Of a DNA stretch of 64,000 nt, positions 47,021-60,100 are shown one piece after another (position 1 is the stretch's first letter; each line of letters starts with the position of its first letter). Under the pieces are notes generated by a model. It did not search any database and was not told the origin of the DNA. It worked only from the letters and a program-made list of their open reading frames with translations. Where the stretch lies: contig JAWNZC010000322.1 in the NCBI GenBank assembly GCA_035771165.1, positions 6,868,501-6,932,500 on the forward strand, read 5' to 3'. Position numbers and translations under genes: made by a program. Source of the stretch: Paragorgia papillata (Eukaryota > Cnidaria > Anthozoa > Scleralcyonacea > Coralliidae).

Positions 47021-47174
47021 AATATTCGACTAGAGATTCTTTCAGTTGTTAGAACCGGCGTCCAACGTGCGTTCGTCGTTCGAACTGGCCTTGTGAACTT
47101 TTAGGAGCCCACGGTTAACTAGTGACAGTTATTATGCCCAGTTCGTTTGTTTCGCTCTAGAGCATCAGAACAAG
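47021..47174. promoter_or_regulatory. Probable bidirectional promoter of GTF3A (-) and GEMIN8 (+)
   Basis: Only 154 bp lie between the start codons of two divergently transcribed genes. The segment is locally richer in CpG (ccggcgtccaacgtgcgttcgtcgttcg) than its surroundings, and no TATA box is seen. Both 5'-UTRs and promoters must fit here unless upstream non-coding exons exist. Confidence 0.65.
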
Positions 47175-47701
47175 ATGGCTGCCAATTCAGTTGAAAGTTG
47201 TGAATGCAACTCAAAGAAATACAATTCATACGATTGTCATTATTCTCAATCTTCTCAGATTAATCAAGATAATTACCCGTACCTTGATGCTTATTGGTAT
47301 GAACAATTCTGGTCGCAATACTGGTGGTCGAGGAGTCAACATAATGTTTTAAACCAAAGAAAACATTATAGTTTCCCTACATGGTGCTCAACTTGTGTAG
47401 AAGAGCGAGAAGAGAGGGTAAAAAGAGAGAAGTTAACACAAAAAAGGACATATTATAGTCGGAATGGTGTCGAGGGGACGTTTTCATCGGACCATTTTTC
47501 TCAGGGCAAGTTTCAAAGCAACCAAAGAGTACAATATTCCAAAGAGCCAAATTTGGAAATAGATGATGAAGAGTATAGCAGTGATGAATTTGAAATGGAA
47601 TTAAATAGTGATTTCAAAAAGTTTCTTGAACAATCTGCAAAGCACAAAGAACAGAGAAGTAAGGAGCTATGCTGTAATTTTATCATGTTTAAAATAAATG
47701 C

Positions 47702-47785
<84 letters not shown>

Positions 47786-50700
47786 AATAATACATGTAAT
47801 TGGGATTAATTGAAATTTTATACCTCAACTGTAAATTGTTCAATCAGAGAGCTAGATTTATACCATGTGACCAGTTGAACTATAGTATTTAATTAATTGA
47901 AGTGAAGTACCCTGCTATATCAGGGTATAACTAGTTATAGCAGGGTATACAGTGGCGCTCAAAAGTTTTGTAACACCTGCATGGGGTTTTTACACCCACA
48001 ATACACGCACTTTACAAGTGCGTGTAGTACATACTGCGTGTAGTACAGTCAAACTGCACGAAGCTTTGCACTACACGCAACCTTGCACTACACACAGTTG
48101 TGTGTAGTTACACTCGTGAAAATATAAATAGTTCGCTCGTTAACAATTACGTATCATCAGTATAATTTTGAAACTTTAACTCTTTGGGCTACATGATACA
48201 ATATAAATTTTACATGCCAAGATGACTATAGGTTGTATTTACAGTACCTCACAAAGTGTTTTGGGCAAAGAATAGCTTGCGCTTGTTTTGATTTGTAGCT
48301 TTGTCCTCACAGTCGCTTAACTACACAAAGTTTACATGTAGTCATGAAAAATATAAATACAGTAGTTCGCTCCTTGACAGTTGTGTATCATCAGTATAAT
48401 TTTGGGCTACATGATACAATATATTAGCAGAGTCCTATCAGCCGCAGTGCGCAGTCAGCAAAGTTCTGTATTATCGTTCGATGAATTGCAGCAACTTAAG
48501 AAAATATCCAGCTCAAAACAAAACTTTGCTGTGAACTGTTTACGGCATCTCTTCCGAAGTGAGTTAGAAGGCTGTGGACCTTGTGTGTTTTGAACTGATA
48601 AAATCGTACGTGTGTCAAATGTATCCAACATCACCTGTTGGTATTACCGAAGCTTGGAATATGTGCTGACGTGCTATGGACAAATTTATCAGACATCCTG
48701 TTAAACATAAACATTAAGTATTTCTTAGAACCAGTTTATTTGTGACCAGATGGCAGATTTCTTTTTTAATTAAATAAAACTTTTCTTACCTTTGCTGTTG
48801 TTTTCATTATTCTTATATAAATCAATGATTTCAAACGTAGCATTCAGTTTTGCTATGTATACTGAATCAAACGTGCGGGTTACAAGTGTTTGAAAGTTAA
48901 ACTAAATCGAAAGCAATAAAAATTCAGCACTGACGCTAAATTATTACAAGGTTGACAGGCAATTTAAATTCGACAATTGCTATCTAATTCGGATTCAAAC
49001 GTCGAATTCTTGCAAATGTTAGTTTTGATGGCAGCTTTCGCATTTCAGTGACATCAGGCTAATTCAGTTGAGTTTCACACAGTAGAAATTTGACAAACAA
49101 CTGTTCGGGTTTGACTCAAGATTCTCATGTGGAGAATCATCTCAAATTGATCGCTGCAATTGCCACGAATGCTCAATCGCTATAGTCGTGATCGCTACGA
49201 TCGCCGAGGCAGAAAATGTTCTATCTCGGTGATCGCACATGCATGCATTGATCGTATGATCGCTGCGATCGCTGAGGTTTTTTTGAGCGATCGTAGCGAT
49301 CATATGGAAACTAGGCTTATGCTTTTGCCAAATATTTCGGTGAAATATTACCATACTATGCAAAGCTACGTGTAGTTATGTATTGATCATACACTACGTG
49401 TAGTTATACACGGAGCTTTGCGTGTAGTTATACACAAAGCTTTGCGTGTAGTTATTATACATGTACACGAAGCTTTGCGTGTAGTTATTATATACACGAA
49501 AACTTTGTGTGTAGTGCGTATATGTATGTTGCATGCACACACAGACTACACGCATTTCAGTCCACGAAGGTGTTACAAAACTTTTGAGCGCCACTGTAAC
49601 TTAAGTTATAGCATGGTATAACTAGTTTGTGTACCATCAGGGTCAGGTTGTACAAAGCCTGGATAGCTTATCCAGTGGATAAGTCTTAAAAAACATAACA
49701 GTGTCATTCACGCTTTGAAAAAACAAACTTAAATTTTATATGCTGACTGGAGAGTCATCGTACCAAATACAGTAATGCTATTTCACAAATAAAATTTAAG
49801 TTCACTTGTTCAAAGCATGGATGGCACTGTTATATGTTTAAGACTTATCCACTGGATAAGCTATCCAGGCTTCATTCAACTGGGCCCAGGGCTTTCAACT
49901 GGGGACACACACATGTGCCCCACACACACCCAGATGAATATGGGTGCATGATTTACCACACACCAAAAGTGTGTATTTCAAGAAGAACAGAGCAATATCA
50001 ATTCTCAAATTTTTTCAAATTAGTGAATATTATTATCACTATTTCAGCCTCAAACTCTTCTGTCAAATGAAAATTCACCATTGTTACAACAACCTTGTTG
50101 GAGAAACATTGAAAATAAAGAGAAAAACAGTAATAGCCACCATTTTGCACACATTAGCCCTGGGAACAAGTTGTCACCCACATGGCAACCAAAATTTGAA
50201 TCACTCATTTTACAAACTTTTCCATGAAAGAGCGAAGATTATAGAGATGTGCGTGCGTGGTCAACATTGAAAAGAAGAATGTGTCCATCAGTAAAGGAAG
50301 AAACCAGCTAGTTCATGTGACCAAGAAAGAAATTCAGGCTTCCAACTTCTCCAGGACAACTAGAAATTTTTTATGATTTTTTATTAATAACCACTTCTAA
50401 AGTTTTTATGGTGTTAAATTGTTGTCCAATCTTAATACACCAAAGCACTTTAATTTCTACCACTCCATTTCAATTAAAATGCAAAAGACAATAATCGCAT
50501 GCCTAACAAGTTTTGCCTGTGCGATTACCAGTGCATGCAATTTTCTGATTTTGAAAGCGCTGACCATGTGTGAAAGATTATGTTTTGGTATACAGTGTAA
50601 TATATCAATTATAGACCCTTTGCTCAGGGTATTGCCTGAGGGATATTTCATCCCGAGGGGTAATTTTTTGTGGAATACCCCTTACTCCAGGTCTACTGTA

Positions 50701-53700
50701 TATTAATTGATAAGTATAGTCCATTATTATTTCAATTCCAGCTTGGAAAGTTTATAAGATAGGCAACAGGGTTCCAGACTGGCAAGTTTGTAAAATGCAT
50801 GATGGAAATTTTGGCTGCCATTTTGCACGGGCATCTCGTGAAAATTGTGCAGAAAAATGAGTGGTTTCTAGGGTGGCCACAAATAAAATGGTGGTTACTA
50901 TTGTTTTTAACACCATTTTCACTGTATATGCCTCGAAATTCCATTATCAACAAGAAACTATTTCTAAACAGAAATAGTGTTTCGTTCCCCGATTGGGGGA
51001 AATGACGAATTTTAGCTTGGCCAATCTCCCGCCGCCAATGGCCTGACGAATCCGGGAAATAAGGTAGTGTGGGTGAAAGCAAAATTTATTGATACGCTGT
51101 CGGAGAGGTGATGTTCCGCGGGGGAGAACTGAATATGAACTTGATGTCATTCAATGAATTGATAATCGTCAACAAAACATACAACGGGACAGTCACACTT
51201 CCTGTTTCTTTTAGGCCTAGTGAGTATACGTCGCACAATCGTCGCATTTCAGACGAATTTAATTTAATCAATTAAATGCGACGATTGTGCGACTACGTTG
51301 CATTTCAGTGGACTGATCACGACGGATTCCATGGTTGTCTTTATAGACGCCGCCGTGACGTCATGCATAAATTTCCTGCTCTTAAATTGATTTTTGTAGT
51401 TTTAGTCTTCTCGGTTCAGCATATTTCTAGTTTGTTTATGCAAAACATTACATTTTTCTGAACTAATTTCGTCGTATAAAACGAAATCGCATTGACGTCG
51501 TCTAATCTACGAAGTTAGTTCGTCTTAATTAAATGTGACAATTTTCTTGAGAACGCAATTATTTTGCCGGCAACGTTTTATTGCCTCCAATACACGGTCA
51601 GAAGTGAATAGAAGAAATTATGTACATGTGGCGTCAGTACGACGGAAATGTTGCGGTTATTTATATGTAGATACAGTATTAAAATTTCACTGTTTAGGAA
51701 AGCTTAGCGGTCATTTATGCCACCGATATTTAAGTTGAAATTCAATCTGTGTGTAATTCGTTGTATTTGATCGGAAAGACGTGTACGAACAGCGTATTAA
51801 AAATTACTATAAATACTTGAGTGGTCGAGTGGCTTTTCCAAGGCCAAGGGTCAACTCGACCGACCTTTCGGAATGCTATTCGCCCAATCTCAATCTATAT
51901 TATTAAATCTAAAGTCGTTTGGTTTTTCAGCAGTTGCCATATATAACGAGCAGTTAGAATGCAAATTCGAAGAGTTCAAAGAGGGAAAAGTTCTATGGAG
52001 TATGGTAATATAATTCACTTCACACGAGATTGTTTACGTCGTTAAGCAGATTATGCTATATCAGCAATATTATTTCACTTCGTTTTGGCGTTTAACCACG
52101 CCTCCAACTAAATTTTTTATGCGGAATTTTGATTTCATTGGATAAGATCGAGGTTTCAGCTTATGCTGCCAACAACACTGCACTGCGATTGGACTATTTT
52201 CATCTGTGATGACAGTTTCTTTTGTGACGTCAATGGAAAGCTAACACAGTAACAGTTTCGTTCCTGCGGGGAACGAAACAAAAACAATTTTTCAGATAAT
52301 TGCACTGCCACAGGAAATTCTTGTGAAAAATCACACAATGGATGGATATAATTATATATGTATACTATATACAATTAAACAGGTCACCTATGGTTTTTCG
52401 TTTCTTTTTTCACCAAATCTATGATCAAATAATTTTGCAAAATTGTGCAACCACTGCAATTTTTTATGAAAATTGCTGCATTGCGCAGCTGTGGGAATTT
52501 GTAAACTTCTAATAAAAGAGTCTTAATTTTGTTCAATCTAGTAAATTTATTGAAGTTTTTTCTTCATCATGCATGTTTTATCTGACACTATGTGTTCTGC
52601 CAACTGCCGATTTCTTCAAGTTCAAATTACGGCATCAGCTTTTAGTGAGTGTCATGCACAATGCATTCACATGACATAGAAATAAGAATAATTACATGTA
52701 TTCAGAAAATAACAACTGTAATTTGCACACCTTGAGTTATCGAGATGCACATTTCTTCATGCTCCTCGTTTGTTGTGACAGCAATATTTTTATCAACTGC
52801 CAGTTTGGAGAAAATGTAAAAATCCTTCCTTGAGTGAAGCTTAACGTTTTAGAACATAGCGTCTAACAACGTAGTGGAACATTTTATAGGGTACTTAGCG
52901 GAAGATATTACAACATGATCAGATGACATGATTGGCTTATGATGTAGCATGATGTCTTACAATAATGCCATGCAATGTAGTGGAACATTTATAGCGTAGC
53001 CAGACTAGCGGAACATCCCACACTATCGGAACGTTTTATAGTGTAGTGGAATGTGTTATAATGTAGCCCAATGTGTTACAACATAGTGTAATGTCTTATG
53101 ATGTAGTGTAATGTCTTACAATTGATGTAGCGTAACAGAGTCGGACTGGCTCCGTATTAGGGGCGGTGCCATTAGGGAGAGGGGCGCCGCCAGGGCTTCT
53201 TTCAGAGTATTTAACAAGGGGGCAAAACAGGCAATACTTACTACGTCTGGGGCAAGAAGCGCCAAAGGCGGGACCAACTTCTAGGGGGTTCTGGGGCATG
53301 CTCCCCCGGAAAATTTTGAATTTTAGAGTCTCTGAAATAGCATTTCCTGCATTTTGAGGGGGGGGGGGGGTTTGAAAGAGTTTTGAAGGATATAAAATAC
53401 CAAAGAAAATACTCAAATATACTTATTTTATATAGGAATACACCATAACATGCAAGGCATACATCGTGAGGACATGTCGTCATACATGGACAAATCTACT
53501 CACATTGTGTGTACCATTAATTAGGTGACTACTTCATGTCAGGCTGTCAGCTGCGTGAAGCGTACTAAAATATTATTTAATCGTAATATACTATTAGCTG
53601 TGCCATACTGATTAAAACGTAAAACGACTATAAATCCAAAATCGGGTTTGAATTGCACTACATACATGTATCAAATATAATATTATACAACGGGAAAGGG

Positions 53701-54990
53701 GCGCAGTGACGGCATCCTAAGGGGGCGCATGTAATGTTTTATGACGTATCTAACATTGCAGCGGAACGTCTTATAACGCAGGGTAAGGTCGTACAACATA
53801 CTGACATGGCGTAACGTCTTATGATGTATCCTAATGTCTTATATACGCAAGTGAAACAACTTGCAACAAGCCTGCAAACAATCCGTTGCAGACTTGTCAT
53901 GAAAGATGAGCAAATTAACGCAACCGGGTTTAGGCTTGTTGACCACAAGTTGTAACTTGTAACAAGGCCAACTACAGACCTTGCGCAATTTTGGCCGTGT
54001 AGAATGTCAAAAATTTGAAAATCTTTAAAATTATCATGCATATGAAAAATGTCAGTTTGTTTTTGTTTTAAACAGAGAAGGAAGCAAAACTCAACCAGAT
54101 TGAAACAGATGATTACGTTGAAGGTGAGGAGTGATAAATTCAAACACAATATATACTGTGTCTAGATTGTGGACTTGTACAGTACGTATACGAGTTGTAT
54201 AACAGGAATAAGCAATTATTAGATGAGGTTTGGCATGATATGAAGGCTATCGAATCCGAGGTCAATGTTATCTGCTGAAGCCTGAGGCCAATGGCAGATC
54301 TACGATATTTTATTGAGGGCGGTGCCTGATGGTCCACCATCTAGGGGGGTCCACGGGCATGTCCTATAGGAAAATGTTTGAATTTTAGTGCCTCGGGATT
54401 TCCTACATTTAGAGAACACTTTTTAGACTCAAACAGACTTTTCCCTATGTTGGGGGCACACTTTAGATAGTGTGGGGTGCAAACCTGCTTGCAAATAGGT
54501 GCAAAAGCTTACCAGTGGCTGAGGCAGATAACATTGACTCAGCAGCCATTTTGTCTTACTAGATTATTTTTTTGATTATTGATTTTATTGTTTCTACCAT
54601 GTGCATGCATTTCATTAGCATTGCAATTATGTTTTACCCAAATGAATAATAATCAAACTGGTGAAACAGTAAATATTTGTTTGTATTTATTCTTATTGTA
54701 AAATAGATTAACCCCGTTAAGAAACTATAGAAAGCGTGGATTCATTTATATCGAGTGCTAAAGTTTTTCTTTATACTTATATTATTTCAGCTGGTGAAAT
54801 TCCACTTGAGGCAACAAGTATAGCACCAACGCAGCAACAAGGAATTGTACGAACGGAAGAGATGAAAAGATTGTATGGCAAATCAGCTCATCACATTGAA
54901 AGCTTGGAAACCTCATTGCAATTGCATTTTAACATGAATGTGGACATGAGACATCCGGTATTTTGGCCAAGTATACCATTAAAATTTTAA
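47175..54990 (+). CDS. GEMIN8: Gemin8 (SMN complex subunit), three coding exons
   Basis: Gemin8 links SMN to Gemin6/Gemin7 in the SMN complex that loads Sm rings onto snRNAs. Exons are 47175-47658 (donor GTAAGG), 54076-54123 (acceptor AAACAG, donor GTGAGG) and 54791-54990 (acceptor TTTCAG, stop TAA); phases 1-1 match, giving 243 residues (human 242). The N-terminus has the aromatic stretch YWYEQFWSQYWW ... SQHN. The middle is acidic (DDEEYSSDEFEMEL) followed by FKKFLEQSAKHKEQRKK. The C-terminus is the family signature EEMKRLYGKSAHHIESLE ... HPVFWPSIPLKF. The unspliced exon-1 frame runs on into an (ATT)n repeat as poly-Leu; that is intron. Intron 1 is 6.4 kb. Confidence 0.94.
47704..47784. repeat. 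(ATT)n microsatellite at the start of GEMIN8 intron 1
   Basis: About 27 copies of ATT begin some 45 bp after the exon-1 splice donor. Confidence 0.97.
47950..49596. mobile_element. 1.65-kb Tc1/mariner-like element in GEMIN8 intron 1
   Basis: The perfect 29-bp inverted ends start CAGTGGCGCTCAAAAGTTTT and are flanked by the TA duplication (47948-47949 and 49597-49598), diagnostic of Tc1/mariner. No transposase frame is present. Both ends carry tandem copies of a cgtgtagt(tat)acac-type unit (48000-48120 and 49380-49560). A block near 48120-48170 (aaatataaatagttcgctcg...) is repeated at 48345-48400, and CGATCG/GATCGC-rich palindromic sequence lies at 49180-49310. Confidence 0.85.
49640..49887. 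mobile_element. 248-bp hairpin MITE in GEMIN8 intron 1
   Basis: The arms contain agcctggatagcttatccag...aagtcttaaaaaacataacagtg and, at 49826-49887, their reverse complement (cactgttatatgtttaagacttatccactggataagctatccagg). It ends in gggtcaggttg / caactgggccc. It is non-coding; the target duplication is unclear. Confidence 0.7.
51213..51295. repeat. Palindromic block related to the 35015-36490 element
   Basis: gtcgcacaatcgtcgcattt ... aaatgcgacgattgtgcgac is an almost perfect inverted repeat around gacgaatttaattt. The left border ttaggccta and the gacgaatttaatt motif match the ends of the TIR element in the GTF3A intron. Confidence 0.6.
52860..53130. repeat. Degenerate 20-bp minisatellite in GEMIN8 intron 1
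   Basis: Diverged tandem units of about 20-21 bp such as tgtagtgtaatgtcttatga. Further scattered copies occur at 53735-53845. It is older and more variable than the array at 43548. Confidence 0.75.
53160..53390. repeat. Dispersed element fragment (ggggcatgctcccccgg block)
   Basis: The block tctggggcatgctccccc ... gaaaattttgaattttagag ... catttcctgcattttgaggg resembles sequence at 3205-3290, 22850-22950 and 54340-54415, including a poly-G run. These appear to be ends of one hAT-like MITE family. No coding content. Confidence 0.6.
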
Positions 54991-57137
54991 TGTATAGAAA
55001 AATTCTAGTTCTAATGTAATAATAAGGTAATGTTTAACACCATCTGGATGTCATGCCGTAGAGGTGTTGAAAAAAGTGAAAATTGCCAGGAAATAAGTAC
55101 AAAATTGTCATTTGTTGTTATCCATTGATGTTTTTAATTAAAAAATGCAACTCACTCACAGTTGGTGAAGTTCATAAAGCCGCGGCTACAAACGCGTCTA
55201 CGCATTTGTTAACGTTGGTGTTCATATTTGCCTGTCCATACCGATCAATCCCTATTCACTGTTTACTGTCGTGGCAATAGAAGTAGGTTTCAAAATATTG
55301 CTGCAGTTTTGCTTCCCTGTCTTGCCAATTCATCTGATGAAGTACGTTAAAGTAGTTTATTGTCTGTGTATATGATAACCTAAAGAACGTCTTTTGATGT
55401 ATGTCTTATACGAGTCAAAGGATGTGTATATATATGGTACATGTACGTGGAAGCAAAAACAGTTTAACGTTGTGGATGGTATGTCAAAATGACTTTTTTG
55501 TTAGTCTCAGCTAACACATTAATAACATTACAGTGATTCGTCAGTGTTTAGCATATAAAACGGATATACATGTACTATTAAGGTTAACATATGACAGTAT
55601 TTAGATATTGAGAACCCAATGGCCCTCGTCCCTTGATAGAATTAATTTGGTGGGAGGATCAGGAAAACCGGAGAACGCGGTGAGAAACCTTCGAGGCACA
55701 GGAGAGAACTAACAACTCTACAGTACTCACATGAAGCTAATGTGGTCACCCATCCGAGTACTAACCCAATTCGACCGGTATGACATCACAAGGTACTAGT
55801 ACCAGTCTCTATTTCGACGCGGTAACAAACACCAAGGCCATGATTGGCGGGTTTTACCGGTATGACGTCAAAGACAATGGAGTACCCATTCTCCTAGAAA
55901 CGCGGTCATGCTTCAAGAGGACCTACCTCGAAATTCATATTTTTCTTTACTTTTGCTAAGTTAGATGATAACCCTTTCAGAAGAAAATATAACTTCAAAA
56001 GGTTTAGTTTACCTTTAAACCTTGTTTACTTGTAAATCGCATGCATGCTTTTCAGCAGGTACAGTCTCGGGTTCAAAAATAACGTCAACAACGGCAAAAA
56101 ATTGTAGACTTCAATTTTTTGATAACGTCCATGTGACGTCACCATATTACAAAAACCGTTGCCTCAACCTCGTTCCCAGGGCCTTTTTGAAATTGGTAGG
56201 ACGGGAAAAGGCCCTGGCATCGGCTGGTGGACCCTGCATTTTCATTGGTTGATTGCTTTTCTTAAACATTCCTCATGAAACATATTTGTGCCAGTTATGA
56301 CGGATCACCAATGGGACAAATGGGACCACCATTACAATGAACTTCTCTCACGCGACTGCCATTACTCAGAATGATTTTTCATACTAAACTAAATTGCTAA
56401 TTTATACACCCAGTATTTCTGGGTGCTGTGACCAGCCGATGCCAATTCCAAAAGGCCCTGGGAACGACGTCTGCATATTTTATACATGCGATATCTTGGT
56501 TATGCCCTAAACTTGTAATCAATTCCAAAAATAGATTAGCCGTTAAAATCAACCATCCTTATGAACACATACTGGTACATACACAATTTATTCAAGACGT
56601 GAAAATATACAATAAATACAAATACATCTTGAAAAGGAAACCGTGAGGTTAACACTATTTAACAATTCCCAAGATAGCTCAAGGTAGCTCGATAGGAAAG
56701 AACTATGAAAAATTATACATTCTTTTAAAAAGTGTACATTTGTGCTTCATTCCAGTCCCTTGCATAATCCTAGTGTCAGTGTGGAATTAATAAAAAAATA
56801 CACATACAGAATTTGTGGAACTGGACAAATTACATTTATTGTATTGAAGCAAATTTAAAGCAAATTAGAATTTCTAAAGAACAAAGATTTCTCCCCTCCT
56901 AAGAAGTGTATAATACTTTCTAATACTCGGCAACACTAGAGCTGTGCAAGGACCTGCGTTTAAGAGAGAAAAAAATCTGATTTTTCATAGCTTATTTCTA
57001 TCGAGCCACCTTAAAAAGTCGTTGTTTGGGCAGCAAAAGGAGGGCCTGCCCGCAAGCTAGGGCAAACTAATACTAATCAACCATGGCACCTTAAATAAAT
57101 AATGAGAGACAAAAAAATTAATGTTAGACTATTTTTG
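54991..57137. other. Convergent spacer between GEMIN8 and WDR19
   Basis: Contains the 3' flanks of both genes, the SINE copy at 55655-55800 and an inverted-repeat element at about 56165-56470 (ctcgttcccagggcctttt ... aaaaggccctgggaacg with inner catcggctggt / accagccgatg). No further gene was seen. Confidence 0.6.
55655..55800 (-). repeat. 5S-rRNA-derived SINE copy
   Basis: On the minus strand GTTAGTACTCGGATGGGTGACCAC (55742-55764) equals the 5S rRNA box C region with one change. Downstream is a tail (tagagttgttagttctctcctgtgcct, ctccggttttcctgatcctccc) shared in part with the copy at 42560-42720. It lies in the GEMIN8/WDR19 intergenic space. Confidence 0.7.
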
Positions 57138-60100
57138 TTAGTCTTCTGATTCATCATTTTTCAGATATCGTACAGGGTCCTTAAGCAACTTGGCATCGTT
57201 GAAGTTGATTTTCTCTGAACACATTGGACAAGTACCTTCCCCTCCATCTAAAAAACTTTAATAGAAACCAAAAGTTTGCGTTTACACTTACGTTTTTACA
57301 ATAAATAAATAAATAGATGAATGAATGAATGAATGAACGAACTTTTGGCTTGTGAACTTTTGTGAATACTTTGAAAGTTTTCTTTTACGTTTTGGGTGTG
57401 GAAGTTTGACCTGGGCAGTTCAATAATATTTTTTCTTACTTTTCTGTGGCTTTTATTTGTGCTTCAACGAACGAACGAACAAATGACTTACTGACTAAAT
57501 GAATAAATGAGTGAATGAAGGAAGGAATAAAAACACAAAGTAATGAAACAAACCTTTTAAGTTCAGAGTATAACGCAGGAAAATCGCAGTTTGGACAAGA
57601 AGACCAATCCTCTTTCAGCATGTGTCTACCCTAAAAGAAAGAAGAGAGCTTTCGGCTATAACGCATGTATTACGAGAAAAAACTCTAAAACTTCAAGTGC
57701 TTACGCAATGTAAAAGAAATCCAACAAAAGAACATAGATAAAAAGATAAATAAAGACAATTATTTTTCAAATGATAATAATATAGTGAGAAGACTTACAG
57801 TTATAATACAGTATGGAATAGTATTTTTACATTCAGGACAATCCAGTTTGGTTTGAGGAAGAACATATTCACAATAAGGACAAGGATCACTGGCCTCCTC
57901 TTCTTCTGTTTTATCTGGCTTCCTGTGAAATGAATTGAGGAATTTTACGGTCATAGTTAAAACGGTTTCACACTTGCGAATACATTCTCACGAATCGAAT
58001 TTTTTATTTAAATTTTTCGATAATTTTTTATGAAAATTATCTAAACTGGAACTAATTGGAAATCTATTCAGTTTTTACAATAGAAATGTCGATTTGTGTG
58101 AAAAAAATCTCAGGTGGACTGAAACCGGCTTTAGCTGTCGCACCATAAGCCATCATGCCAATACAGATCACTTTCTATAAATTTATTTGATTATAACTTT
58201 TTTTGATTTTCTGTTTCATAACAAATTAAAAAAAATTAGAAAAATTCACCGAAGTATAAGTGAGGGAAAGTATACGCTTGCATTAACGCGGACGGGCGGA
58301 TTAATAGCAACTATAGAAAAGTTCGATATTTACGCGTGTGTTACCCGCGCCACAATTCGTTACCAGTCACAGGTTAAAAACTATAACCGCAGGGAGCCAT
58401 TTTAATAAGGAAAAGATCGAAGAAGAACGTACAGCAAACTCTATGTGAACGCTAGGTATTGACAGGGGCGTAGGAACTGGGAACAGGAGGCACGTGCCGT
58501 GCAACTTTGTCGTAAAGTGCCCTTTTTGAAACAAAAAAGTGCCCTATTTATGATAAAAGATGTGCTTCAAGTGTCCTTTTAAAGCTCTACCTCCGAACAA
58601 ATTAAGCGTCCTTTTGAACCTGTGCCCCTCCAATGCCAACTTGTTTCCCACGCCACTGGGTATTGAAATCTTTTAAACTAGAGTAATTGTATTGGACCAT
58701 GGAGGCACAAACAAGACGCAAATTTCCTATTTATTTATTCAAAGGGATCGTAACATGTTTGAACAAATAGGCATCATGAGCGTCGCCATCTTGAATTTGA
58801 TGACGTAAAATGGTTGCACTTATTGTCCCGAAACAATACTGTTGTCTTGGAATAATAACTGCAACCATGTTACGTCATATAAAATTCAAAGATGGCGACG
58901 CCCAAGAAGCCTTTTAATAAAGTTCTTTAAGAGGTTCTTTAAAATAAGGCTCAAACATGTAACATGACATCATATGCAAGCTTACATGATGCGTACAAAG
59001 ATGGCATTCGACCAATTAAAGTCTGAGTAATAAAAGACCACTTATTTTCTAACAACCTTTTGTTTCATGAAAAATACCACATTGAAAAATTGTAGGCAAT
59101 CATTAAGGTGTAGTATAGCCGATATAGTATACCCGATAATCGGGTAGAGGCTGCACGCAGGCTAGGTGTAGTACTGCATTGTTTTCTTTACCTAACAATT
59201 TGTTCGATCTTTTTCTTGTACTTTAAGTCAACGTCTTTTCTGTATTCTGGTCGCATTAACATGGCTGCGTAGCTGAAGGAAGAGTTACGGAGCGAAGAAC
59301 GATGGCACTCGATAACGGTCGAAGTCAAGATAGGAACGATATCTAAAATAAAAGTTGAAGTATAAGGCCTGTTTACATGAAGCGGATTGAGTGTTCAAAT
59401 CAAATGTCGCATGTTGTTTCTCCTTGTGTTTACATCAAGAAGATTGGTAGTTTCCGATCTGATCGAAACGAATGGCTGAAGTCAATCCACGCAGTGGAGT
59501 GGATTGATTTGAGATTCAAGCAAGGATCGACTTGAATGTCTCTAATCTGATTCATCTAAACACGGTTTGACTTGAAAATGACTTGATACGCATCAGTGAA
59601 GTTGGTGCGTGTCGTGCTAAATGGCAGATATTCAGGGAAGCACAGAAAATAGTGTTCCAAAACCGAAAACAATGTTTCAAGCAGATCGGATTCTCCATGT
59701 GAACATGTGCCCGGATTGACTTCACTCGCGTTTTTCGACCCGATTGGACTGTCAAAAACGAAACTATTATTAACAGTATACATGGAAAATTGAAATTATT
59801 ATTTTACTTTTGCTAATATTGCGTTGTAAATAGTACTTATAGCAGATTGTCCGTTCGTTTTAACCATTTCATTTTAATAATAGATGGTCCAAAAGCACGA
59901 TTTTACTTATATCTATTTTTATTACTAGAAAAAAATAATATTGAATAACATTATTATAACGACAACCATTGTAAATACTAGACATTGCTCATATATATAT
60001 TTATATATTTTTAAAACCGATATGCTTATTCTGGCGGAGAAGCGGGTTGTGTCGCCGTGTTAATAGGGAGCTTAAGCAAATACAACGCGACCGTCAAGGA

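Noticed and set aside
47659..47813. Extension of the GEMIN8 first frame into poly-Leu
   Set aside because: The splice donor at 47659 and the matching exons 2 and 3 show that this is intron; the Leu run is an (ATT)n microsatellite.
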